From: Corynebacterium vitaeruminis DSM 20294
GTDB taxonomy: Bacteria > Actinomycetota > Actinomycetes > Mycobacteriales > Mycobacteriaceae
Length of the DNA stretch: 64,000 nt
Reading direction: 5' to 3'
Assembly: GCF_000550805.1 (NCBI RefSeq)
Contig: NZ_CP004353.1
Coordinates: 2,356,001-2,420,000 of the forward strand
Under the pieces are notes generated by a model. That model was given only the letters and a program-made list of their open reading frames with translations, did no database searches and was not told where the DNA came from. Every line of letters starts with the position of its first letter. Within the stretch, counting starts at the first letter, position 1. The position numbers were made by a program, and so were the translations under genes. Below, one piece after another: positions 57,445-64,000 of this stretch.

Positions 57445-57684
57445 ATGGGTCGCGGTCGCGCGAAGGCAAAACAGACCAAGGTTGCACGCCAGCTGAAGTA
57501 CAACACTCCGAACATGGATTTGGATTCTTTGCAGCGCGAGCTGGCGAGTAAGTCCCCGAGCCGCAGCAATGACGAGGATTACGATCAGGACTACGAGGAT
57601 CTCCCCGTCGATGATCAGTACGCGGAATACGCTGAATGGGTCGAGGACGAGGACGACGAGGAAGACGAGTCTGCGTCCCGCTGA
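57445..57684 (+). CDS. DUF3073 family protein
   Basis: A small 79-residue actinobacterial protein with a conserved basic N-terminus (MGRGRAKAKQTKVARQLKY) and a strongly acidic C-terminal half (DDQYAEYAEWVEDEDDEEDES). The family function is unknown to me. The start at ATG 57445 follows a GGGGGTC stretch. It lies between ygfZ and purM, has a terminator right after it and is monocistronic. The basic head and acidic tail suggest a nucleic-acid or ribosome-associated role, but nothing in the sequence proves this. Confidence 0.9.
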   Translation: MGRGRAKAKQTKVARQLKYNTPNMDLDSLQRELASKSPSRSNDEDYDQDYEDLPVDDQYAEYAEWVEDEDDEEDESASR

Positions 57685-57706
57685 CGTCGTCGAACGCGCG
57701 TGATCC

Positions 57707-57734
57707 GAGCGAGGGTTTCCACCCTCGCTCTTTT
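57707..57734 (+). terminator. Terminator of the DUF3073 gene
   Basis: Perfect 10-bp stem GAGCGAGGGT / ACCCTCGCTC with a TTCC loop followed by TTTTC. Confidence 0.9.
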
Positions 57735-57765
57735 CGTCGGGTGGGGCGAAACCCCGCCAAGTACA

Positions 57766-57797
57766 AAAGGGAGGCCGCCGGTGGGCGGTCTCCCTTT
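57766..57797 (-). terminator. purM terminator
   Basis: A 14-bp stem (AAAGGGAGGCCGCC / GGCGGTCTCCCTTT, one G-T pair), followed by TTGTAC on the minus strand, 60 bases after the purM stop. Confidence 0.85.
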
Positions 57798-57856
57798 CTG
57801 TCTATGTCTAGAGCTCTGAACGCCCCGGGCCTGCCGGGGCTCAGTGACTCAGTGGC

Positions 57857-58924
57857 TTAGTAGCCCGGGTGAGCGTCGGTGAGGACGACGGACTCGGTGT
57901 CCTCATCGGTCGCGGCGCGGACGGTGCCCAGCTCCCAGGCGTCGATGTGGCGAGCGGTCAGCATCGCCAGCGCGCGGTCGCGGTCCTTCGGGGCGACGAC
58001 GGCGACCATGCCCACGCCCATGTTGAAGGTCTTCTCCATCTCCTCCTGCGGGACCTTGCCCACGGTCTCGATGAGGCGGAAGATCTCGCCCGGGGTCCAG
58101 GTGCCGCGCGACAGCTCCGCGACCAGGCCCTCGGGGATCACGCGGGCGAGGTTGCCCGCGAGGCCGCCGCCGGTGACGTGGCAGAAGGTGTGCACCTCGC
58201 ACTCGTCGGCCAGCGCCAGGCAGTCCTTGGCGTAGATACGGGTGGGCTCGAGCATCTCCTCGCCGAGGGTGCGGCCGAGCTCCTCGACGTGGCCGTCGAG
58301 CGGCATGCCCGCCTTCTCGAGCAGGACGTGGCGGGCCAGCGAGTAGCCGTTGGAGTGCAGTCCGGAGGACGCCATGGCGATGACGACGTCGCCGGAGCGC
58401 ACGCGGTCCGGGCCGAGCAGCTCGTCCGCCTCGACGACGCCGACCGCGGTGGCGGAGACGTCGTAGTCGGTGGGCTCCATGACGCCCGGGTGCTCGGCGG
58501 TCTCGCCGCCCAGCAGCGCGCAGCCGGCCTGGATGCAGCCCTCGGCGATGCCGGAGACGATCTGGGCGACGTGCTCGGGGACGACCTTGCCGATGGCGAT
58601 GTAGTCCTGCAGGAACAGCGGCTCCGCGCCGCAGACGACGAGGTCATCGACGCACATGGCCACGAGGTCGATGCCGATGGTGTCGTGCTTGTCCATGGCC
58701 TGCGCCACGGCCAGCTTGGTGCCCACGCCGTCGGAGCCCGCGGCCAGCAGCGGCTCGCGGTACTTGCCCAGCGCGAACAGCCCGGCGAAGCCGCCGAGCC
58801 CGCCGCGCACCTCGGGGCGGGTGGCCTTCTTCGCCAGCGGGGCGAACAGCTCCACTGCCTTGTCGCCGGCCTCGATATCGACGCCTGCTGCTGCGTAAGA
58901 AACGTTGTTGTCTGGGGTCTTCAT
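57857..58924 (-). CDS. purM: Phosphoribosylformylglycinamidine cyclo-ligase (AIR synthetase)
   Basis: Fifth step of purine synthesis: ATP-dependent closure of FGAM to AIR. The 355-residue protein has the family N-terminus SYAAAGVDIEAGDKAVELF, the GSDGVGTKLAVAQ loop, DDLVVCGAEPLFLQDYIA, and the later HVTGGGLAGNLARVIP that marks the PurM/ThiL fold. The start MKTPDNNVSY is short and preceded by AAGG two bases before it. It lies 116 bases downstream of purF on the same strand, with a dispersed repeat in the gap. Confidence 0.96.
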   Translation of the reverse strand: MKTPDNNVSYAAAGVDIEAGDKAVELFAPLAKKATRPEVRGGLGGFAGLFALGKYREPLLAAGSDGVGTKLAVAQAMDKHDTIGIDLVAMCVDDLVVCGAEPLFLQDYIAIGKVVPEHVAQIVSGIAEGCIQAGCALLGGETAEHPGVMEPTDYDVSATAVGVVEADELLGPDRVRSGDVVIAMASSGLHSNGYSLARHVLLEKAGMPLDGHVEELGRTLGEEMLEPTRIYAKDCLALADECEVHTFCHVTGGGLAGNLARVIPEGLVAELSRGTWTPGEIFRLIETVGKVPQEEMEKTFNMGVGMVAVVAPKDRDRALAMLTARHIDAWELGTVRAATDEDTESVVLTDAHPGY

Positions 58925-58999
58925 GCCTTAGGCCCTACATGTCCTTATTAAAAGAGGTATTTGAGAATAATGCTGGTCGCGGCTTCCAAGGCGCTGCCG

Positions 59000-59022
59000 T
59001 TTCGCTTATCGACGCCTACGGC
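59000..59022 (+). repeat. Dispersed element inside the purF-purM gap
   Basis: TTTCGCTTATCGACGCCTAC (59000-59019) followed by GGC is a near-consensus copy, 18 bases before the purF stop and inside a likely operon, where a terminator role is unlikely. Confidence 0.8.
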
Positions 59023-59040
59023 CGCTCGCCGCGTGAGTTT

Positions 59041-60582
59041 CTAGTCAATGCTAGCGCAGTTGCCCCGCTGCAAAGCCGAAACCAGCTCGGCGTTGGGGTT
59101 GCCCACCGGGAGCCCCAGCGGGTACTTGCCGTCGAAGCAGGCGGCGCAGAGCTCCTCGCCGGGCTGCTCGGTGGCCTCGATCATCGACTCAATGGAGACG
59201 TAACCCAGGGTGTCCGCGCCGATAGCGGCGCACACGCTGTCGATCATCTCCTGCTCGTCGTTCCCGGTCACCGCGTTGGCGATGAGCTCGCCGGGGCTGG
59301 CGAAGTCGATGCCGTAGAAGCACGGCCACTTCACCGGCGGCGAGGCGATGCGGACGTGCACCTCGGCGGCGCCCGCCTCGCGCAGCATGCGGATGAGCGC
59401 GCGCTGGGTGTTGCCGCGGACGATGGAGTCGTCGACGACGACGAGCTTCTTGCCCTGGATGACCTCGCCCAGCGGGTTGAGCTTGAGCCGGATGCCCAGC
59501 TGGCGCAGGGTCTGCGAGGGCTGGATGAAGGTGCGGCCGACGTAGGCGTTCTTCACCAGGCCCTGGCCGAAGGGGATGCCGGACTCCTGTGCGAAGCCGA
59601 CCGCCGCCGGGTTGCCGGACTCGGGCACCGGGATGACGAGGTCGCCGTCGGCCGGCCACTCGCGCGCGAGCCTGCGGCCGATCTCCAGGCGGGTGGCGTT
59701 GACGTTGCGGCCGCGAATGGTGGAGTCGGGGCGGGCGAGGTAGACGTACTCGAACACGCAGCCCTTGCGGCGGGGCTCGGCGAAGCGCTCGGAGCGGATG
59801 CCGGACTCGTCGATGGCGACGAGCTCGCCGGGGAGGATCTCACGGACCAGCGAGGCGCCGATGATGTCCAGCGCGCAGGTCTCGGAGGCGATGACGTAGC
59901 CGCGGTCGAGGCGGCCGAGGCACAGCGGGCGCACGCCCTCGGGGTCGCGCGCGGCGTAGAGGGTGTGCCCGTCGGTGATCGTCAGGCAGAAGGCGCCCTT
60001 GATGCGGGGAAGCACCTCTCGAGCCGAGTCGAGCAGTGTCTTGCCGTCGGTGATCTTCTCGGCGAGCAGCGCGGTCATGACGTCGGAGTCGGATGGGTGG
60101 GAGTCCGCGTTGACCAGTTCCTTTTCCGCGGCCTCTTCCAGAAGCTGGAGGTAGTTGACCAGGTTGCCGTTGTGGCACAGGGCCACGTCGGTTCCGTCCG
60201 GGGCGACCCGGAACATCGGCTGGGAGTTCTCCCAGGTCACGCCGCCCGCGGTGGAGTAACGGGTGTGGCCCACGGCCACGTCTCCCTTGAGCGATTCGAG
60301 GGTCGGCTCGTCAAAGATCTGCGACACAAGTCCCAGGTCCTTGTACACGAGCACCTGGTCCCCATCGCCCACGGCGATACCGGCGGCCTCCTGGCCGCGG
60401 TGCTGCAGGGCGAAGAGACCGAAGTAGGTGAGTTTGGAGACTTCCTCGCCCGGGGCCCAGACGCCGAAGACGCCGCATTCCTCGCGGGGGGCTTGTTCTC
60501 CTTGGTCGTCGAAAGCGCCGAGGGTGTCGGCGCTGACCGGGGCTTTATCTTTGTGATTTATAGGCTGCTCAGTGTGTGCCAC
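59041..60582 (-). CDS. purF: Amidophosphoribosyltransferase
   Basis: First committed step of purine synthesis: PRPP + glutamine to phosphoribosylamine. The 513-residue protein has a propeptide of about 35 residues and the N-terminal nucleophile Cys in REECGVFGVW (Cys36) of the Ntn glutaminase domain, followed by the phosphoribosyltransferase domain with the PRPP motif VVVDDSIVRGNT. C-terminal Cys residues (CAACFDGKYP) recall the Fe-S type of B. subtilis. GTG 60582 is chosen: TAACAT lies seven bases upstream and the family begins near there, so the mRNA may be leaderless. Confidence 0.95.
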   Translation of the reverse strand: MAHTEQPINHKDKAPVSADTLGAFDDQGEQAPREECGVFGVWAPGEEVSKLTYFGLFALQHRGQEAAGIAVGDGDQVLVYKDLGLVSQIFDEPTLESLKGDVAVGHTRYSTAGGVTWENSQPMFRVAPDGTDVALCHNGNLVNYLQLLEEAAEKELVNADSHPSDSDVMTALLAEKITDGKTLLDSAREVLPRIKGAFCLTITDGHTLYAARDPEGVRPLCLGRLDRGYVIASETCALDIIGASLVREILPGELVAIDESGIRSERFAEPRRKGCVFEYVYLARPDSTIRGRNVNATRLEIGRRLAREWPADGDLVIPVPESGNPAAVGFAQESGIPFGQGLVKNAYVGRTFIQPSQTLRQLGIRLKLNPLGEVIQGKKLVVVDDSIVRGNTQRALIRMLREAGAAEVHVRIASPPVKWPCFYGIDFASPGELIANAVTGNDEQEMIDSVCAAIGADTLGYVSIESMIEATEQPGEELCAACFDGKYPLGLPVGNPNAELVSALQRGNCASID

Positions 60583-60680
60583 TTTCCTGATGTTAGTAGG
60601 TCGCCCCCGCCGCAAACAACCTCCTGCCAGCCCATGCGCCCCTGCGCCAGCCTCCGCCCCCAATCGTGGGGAGGGGCCGC

Positions 60681-61535
60681 CTAGCCCAGCCCGTCGACGC
60701 GGATGCCGCAGACCCGCTGCAGGTCATCGAACTGCCCGGTCGCGGTCCCCTCCACCCACGTCGGGGCTTCTATGTCACCGGAGAAGAGCAATGCGCCGAA
60801 GGTGACCATGAACGAGCACTCGTCGAGGATTGGCTCCCCGCACCACGACACATCGACTTTGTACGCCTCGTCCGCGCTCACGTCCGCCCACGACGAGAAC
60901 GCGGCTGGCGTGGTGGAGGCTGCGTAGTTGAGCCGCTCGTCGAGGAGCCTGCGGATCTCCTCTTGGCTGCTGGCGAAGGAGTCGGCCAGCAGGAGATCGT
61001 CGAGTTCGTCGACGAGGTTGCGGGAACGCAGGAGGGCCTGCATAGCGATGACGGCGCGCAGCTCGGAGGCGTAGGTAGGCTCGATGGTTGCCACCACGCG
61101 CTGGGGAAACCCGCGGAATCCGCGCCACGCCTCGCAGGCAAGCGGTAGCGGGGCGCCGCGGGAGGTACCCGAGGTGACGAAGACCGCGGTGGCGTCGTCG
61201 GGCACCCAGCCCGCCAGCTCCGCCGCGGTGTGCAGGTGCGGGCACAGCACCAGCAGGATCGCGTCCTCAGTGGCGGCGTTCCAGCGGGCAAGGCGCACGC
61301 GCGCGGAGTAGATCTCCGCGGTGGTCGCGTCGATCTCACCGGGGCGGGCCAGCTCGCCCACGGGCGGCGACGCCGGGATGAGGAACGCGCCCGCGGGGTT
61401 GGACTCTTCAAGGAATCCGAGGTAGCGCTCGAGCGCTTCTTGATCTTTGGCGGCCACGAACACCGCCTCGCCCGGCGCCGCCGCGAAGCGGTCGTCGAGG
61501 GTCTTGCTCGCGAAGGAAGAAGGAAACGTGTCCAC
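60681..61535 (-). CDS. Conserved hypothetical protein
   Basis: A 284-residue acidic protein that I do not recognise. It has no signal peptide or membrane helix; hydrophobic segments such as EDAILLVLCPHLHTAAELAGW and the Leu-rich AMQALLRSRNLVDELDDLLL suggest a globular alpha/beta part and a helical part, and a late Trp/Cys cluster VSWCGEPILDECSF. GTG 61535 is chosen because a TACTTT hexamer is seven bases upstream, in leaderless spacing; an in-frame start 30 bases upstream is possible. It reads toward purF, 98 bases away, and may be cotranscribed, but its role is unknown. Confidence 0.75.
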   Translation of the reverse strand: MDTFPSSFASKTLDDRFAAAPGEAVFVAAKDQEALERYLGFLEESNPAGAFLIPASPPVGELARPGEIDATTAEIYSARVRLARWNAATEDAILLVLCPHLHTAAELAGWVPDDATAVFVTSGTSRGAPLPLACEAWRGFRGFPQRVVATIEPTYASELRAVIAMQALLRSRNLVDELDDLLLADSFASSQEEIRRLLDERLNYAASTTPAAFSSWADVSADEAYKVDVSWCGEPILDECSFMVTFGALLFSGDIEAPTWVEGTATGQFDDLQRVCGIRVDGLG

Positions 61536-61571
61536 GGGGCTTAAAGTAAGAAGCCCCGCCGACACGCTTGC

Positions 61572-61590
61572 TGTGCTTTTCGACGCTACG
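61572..61590 (+). repeat. Dispersed element, short copy
   Basis: TGTGCTTTTCGACGCTACG (61572-61590) is a partial copy between the hypothetical gene's promoter and the VIT gene's 3' end. Confidence 0.6.
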
Positions 61591-61616
61591 TTCTATGCCC
61601 CAGGGCAACGCCGCCG

Positions 61617-62354
61617 CTAGGCCACCGTGGTGCCCAGGAGCGCACCGATCGCATAGGTGACCGCGAACGCCAAGGCGCCGCCGACCACCAGCCGGGTGAC
61701 CGAGCGCAGCTTGTGCGCCTCGGAGAACATCGCGGAGATGGTGCCGGTGACGCTCAGCGCGAGCAGCGCGGAGATGAGGACCGCCGCCACGCGCCAGCCG
61801 TCGGGCACGACGAGGGCGACGATGAGCGGGAGCGCGGCGCCCACGGTGAAGGCGACTGCGGAGGCCCCGGCCGCGACCCACGGGTTGGTGAACTCGTCCT
61901 CGGACAGCCCCAGCTCGAGGTCGAGGTGGGCCTTGAGGTTGTCGTGCTCGCGCATCTGGTCGGCCGCCTCTTCCGCGGTGGCGCGGTCGATGCCCTTGCC
62001 CATGAGGATGTTGACGAGCTCCTCATGCTCGTCCTCCGGCATGTTCTCAAGCTCCCACTTCTCCTTTTCCACGAGTATCTTCTCGGTGTCCCGCTGCGCG
62101 GAGACCGAGACGTACTCGCCCAGCGCCATGGACACCGCGCCGGAGATGACGGCGGCGGAGCCCGCGACGAGGACCTCGCGCTGGGAGGCGCCGGTGGCGG
62201 CCACGCCGGTCAACAGGCCGGCGACGGAGACGATGCCGTCGTTGGCGCCGAGAACGCCCGCGCGCAGCCAGTTGAGCTTCGAGCCAACCTCGGCCTTGTG
62301 CGGTTCGGCGATGTCGCCGTGGGAAGCGGTTTGTTCGGGCTGCGAGGGGGTCAT
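61617..62354 (-). CDS. VIT1/CCC1-family iron/manganese transporter
   Basis: A 245-residue membrane protein of the vacuolar iron transporter family that exports Fe(II) or Mn(II) from the cytoplasm. It has five predicted helices, with the signature KLNWLRAGVLGANDGIVSVAGLL at the first helix, MALGEYVSVSAQRDTEKI (conserved Glu and Tyr), and an internal metal-binding helical region rich in Glu (EKEKWELENMPEDEHEEL). ATG 62354 has AAAGGAG upstream. A weak DtxR-like sequence (TTAGGGTAGG) lies 110 bases upstream. Confidence 0.92.
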   Translation of the reverse strand: MTPSQPEQTASHGDIAEPHKAEVGSKLNWLRAGVLGANDGIVSVAGLLTGVAATGASQREVLVAGSAAVISGAVSMALGEYVSVSAQRDTEKILVEKEKWELENMPEDEHEELVNILMGKGIDRATAEEAADQMREHDNLKAHLDLELGLSEDEFTNPWVAAGASAVAFTVGAALPLIVALVVPDGWRVAAVLISALLALSVTGTISAMFSEAHKLRSVTRLVVGGALAFAVTYAIGALLGTTVA

Positions 62355-62473
62355 GATGGCTCCTTTCCCGTGAGCAACTCGTGGTGCATAAGACGTCTGT
62401 AGCCGGATCACTCCGGCCTCGGACTTACATACTTGCACGCCCGCGCATTTTTCGCACCCTATGAAAACCTACC

Positions 62474-62872
62474 CTAATCTGGGTTTTTGAGGTTATCGTA
62501 GCCAATGATGGGCAGCCACTGCCCCACTTCGCCCGCGCGCGTGCCCGAGGAGGAGACCTTCCCATTGCCCTCGAGCCGCTCGAGGCCGAGCGCGAGGCGC
62601 AGCCAGGTCAGCGGGTCGGTTTCCACCACGTTGGGCGGGGTGCCGCGGGTGTGCTTCGGCCCCTCGATGCACTGCACCGCCGCGTACGGGGGCACGCGCA
62701 CCTCCACCGAATTGCCCGGCGCGATCTGCGCCAGCGTGCGCACCGAGAGCCGCACGGCGTTGGCCAGCACCGTGCGCGGCGGCTTGTCGACGGCCTCCGG
62801 CTCGCGCGCCCATTCCATTACCTCTGCCAGCGCCCGCCGGGTCTCGGCCGGGTCCGCCTTCTTTACTGCCAT
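62474..62872 (-). CDS. Bacterial sterol-carrier-like (SCP2) family protein
   Basis: A 132-residue protein with an SCP2-type fold region: the N-terminal helix DPAETRRALAEVMEWA, strands LSVRTLAQIAPGNSVEVRVPPYAAVQCIEG, then the HTRGTPPNVVETDPLTWLRLALG segment typical of bacterial sterol-carrier orthologues in actinobacteria. The function may be lipid binding or transfer. ATG 62872 is clear; a longer ORF upstream reads through the neighbour's antisense and is a shadow. It is divergent from the thioesterase gene and is upstream of VIT on the same strand. Confidence 0.82.
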   Translation of the reverse strand: MAVKKADPAETRRALAEVMEWAREPEAVDKPPRTVLANAVRLSVRTLAQIAPGNSVEVRVPPYAAVQCIEGPKHTRGTPPNVVETDPLTWLRLALGLERLEGNGKVSSSGTRAGEVGQWLPIIGYDNLKNPD

Positions 62873-62959
62873 GCTCACCGATTCTAGGAGACACCCCCGA
62901 CGCGCCCTTATCTTCGCCAAAACTGCTTGTTGCGGCGCGGCTGCCGGTAGAGTGTGCGC

Positions 62960-63946
62960 ATGACTAATCGCTCCCCCGAATTGACGCTTCGTTTTCTCGC
63001 CGCCCCCACGGACGTGCTGATGGCCGGTAGCCACGGCGTTGGCGGCGGCCGAGTCTTGGAATGGATCGACAAGGCGGCCTACGGCTGCGCGGTGCAGTGG
63101 TCGGGGACCTACTGCGTGACCGCCTACGTGGGCCACATCCACTTCACCCGCCCGATCCCGTCCGGGCACATGGTCGAGGTGCGCTCGCGCATCGCCATGA
63201 CCGGGCGCAGCTCGATGCACATCGTCAACGAGGTGCTCTCCGCCGACCCGCGCGAGGGCGTGTTCACGAGGGCCTGCGATTGCCTCGTCATCTTCGTGGC
63301 CAAGGATGCCGCGACCGGAAAGTCGACCGAGGTTCCGAAGTTCACTCCGACCACCGACGAGGAGCGCCGCCTCGAGGACGCCGCGAAGTCCCGCATCGAG
63401 CTGCGCTCCGCGATCGAGGAAGAGATGTGCAAGCAGACCTACTCCGGCCCGTCGAACGCTCCGCGGCTTATCACCCGCTTCCTCGCCAAGCCCACCGACG
63501 TCAACTGGGGCGGTAAGGTCCACGGCGGCACCGCGATGGAGTGGATCGACGAGGCGGCGGCCGCCTGCACCCAGGAGTGGAGCGGCGAGCACACCGTGGC
63601 GGTGTATGCGGGCGGCATCCGCTTCTACAAGCCGATCCAGATCGGCGACCTCATCGAGGTGGACGCCCGCATGATGCGCACCGACTCGCGCAGCATGCAG
63701 ATGTCGGTGCACGTGCGCTCGGGCAACCCGCGCGAGGGCCGCACCAACCTCACGGAGGCCATCCACGCGACGATCTCCTACATCGCGGTGGACATCGACG
63801 GAAACCCGCTGGCAGCCCGCCAGTTCGAGCCGATCACGGAGGAGGACGTGCGCCTGGCGGGCCACGCCCAGACCCTGCGCGGGCTACGCGCGAAGTACGC
63901 CCCGAAGCCGCTCATCGTCAACCGGCTGAGCCAGCGCATCGGCTAG
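62960..63946 (+). CDS. Acyl-CoA thioesterase, double hotdog
   Basis: A 328-residue acyl-CoA hydrolase made of two hotdog domains (about 6-150 and 170-315). Each begins with a family motif: LRFLAAPTDVLMAGSHGVGGGRVLEWIDKAA and ITRFLAKPTDVNWGGKVHGGTAMEWIDEAA. The second domain's GGKVHGGTAMEW is the classical YciA/BFIT-like catalytic region. The second domain ends in a conserved FEPITEEDVRL. ATG 62960 follows a TAGAGT hexamer six bases upstream, so it may be leaderless. It is divergent from the SCP2-like gene, both pointing to lipid metabolism. Confidence 0.9.
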   Translation: MTNRSPELTLRFLAAPTDVLMAGSHGVGGGRVLEWIDKAAYGCAVQWSGTYCVTAYVGHIHFTRPIPSGHMVEVRSRIAMTGRSSMHIVNEVLSADPREGVFTRACDCLVIFVAKDAATGKSTEVPKFTPTTDEERRLEDAAKSRIELRSAIEEEMCKQTYSGPSNAPRLITRFLAKPTDVNWGGKVHGGTAMEWIDEAAAACTQEWSGEHTVAVYAGGIRFYKPIQIGDLIEVDARMMRTDSRSMQMSVHVRSGNPREGRTNLTEAIHATISYIAVDIDGNPLAARQFEPITEEDVRLAGHAQTLRGLRAKYAPKPLIVNRLSQRIG

Positions 63947-63971
63947 TTTTCTCCTAGTAAAGCGGCCGCCA

Positions 63972-63994
63972 GCGTAGCGTCGACAAGCGAAAGC
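63972..63994 (-). repeat. Dispersed element at the right window edge
   Basis: GCGTAGCGTCGACAAGCGAA (63972-63991) followed by AGC is a near-consensus reverse copy, 26 bases after the thioesterase stop. Confidence 0.78.
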
Positions 63995-64000
63995 GCCTTA

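Noticed and set aside
62459..62477. DtxR-like sequence upstream of the VIT-type transporter
   Set aside because: About 12 of 19 positions match and it overlaps the 3' end of the SCP2-like gene; too weak to call.

Overview
The window is a GC-rich actinobacterial chromosome segment, almost certainly from a Corynebacterium. The evidence is the gene order serB-ctaD-nrdF-ftn-nrdE-nrdI-nrdH-rpmJ-nadE, a full-length RamA, the run cat1-dus-phoU-...-pstBACS-mshD-lmeA-DGK-nitrobindin-pabC-ygfZ-DUF3073-purM-purF (all as I recall them from C. glutamicum), a mycothiol synthase, and murA directly upstream of an rrn operon as in mycobacteria. Most of it is core chromosome. No CRISPR array, insertion sequence, prophage or restriction system is visible.

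Layout. 0-10.5 kb: serine synthesis (serB), cytochrome aa3 oxidase subunit I (ctaD), the split class Ib ribonucleotide reductase (nrdF and nrdHIE, with NrdR-type boxes), ferritin, a zinc-free L36 and nadE. 10.5-20.6 kb: a fructosamine-kinase-like protein, a split-barrel flavin protein, panD, tRNA-Ala, a thiol-redox cluster (DsbA-like protein and two MauE-like membrane proteins around pgm), a dual-subunit fluoride channel, and a MacB/FtsX-type ABC exporter. 20.7-26.5 kb: a 5S-23S-16S rRNA operon on the minus strand. 26.6-32.9 kb: murA (with the fosfomycin-insensitive Asp), a cobalamin adenosyltransferase, ramA, cysK-cysE, and two acetyltransferases. 33.0-41.0 kb: tRNA clusters bracketing a more variable block (DinB-like protein, two aldo/keto reductases, a LysR regulator with a divergent two-gene unit, and a TetR/DMT-exporter pair). 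41.0-64 kb: core genes again: CoA transferase, Dus, PhoU, FrnE-like thiol protein, a P450, pstSCAB with a phosphate-control box, mycothiol and envelope genes, pabC, ygfZ, purine genes, a VIT-type metal transporter, an SCP2-like protein and a double-hotdog thioesterase.

How the genes connect. Redox and metal themes recur: Mn/Fe ribonucleotide reductase, ferritin, VIT transporter, thiol-disulfide proteins, mycothiol and sulfur assimilation. The cysteine branch carries two McbR-type operators. Phosphate uptake carries four 11-base Pho units. RamA and its likely target, the succinyl-CoA:acetate CoA-transferase, are both present, but sucCD, which I recall between them in C. glutamicum, is not in this interval.

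The most unusual feature is a family of short dispersed elements (core GCTTNTCGACGCCTACGGC, about 20-30 bases). At least 14 intergenic loci are seen in 64 kb, some as head-to-head pairs, commonly beside intrinsic terminators. One supplies a stop codon, and one possible copy lies inside a coding gene. Several genes also look leaderless, with a -10 hexamer 5-8 bases before the start codon.
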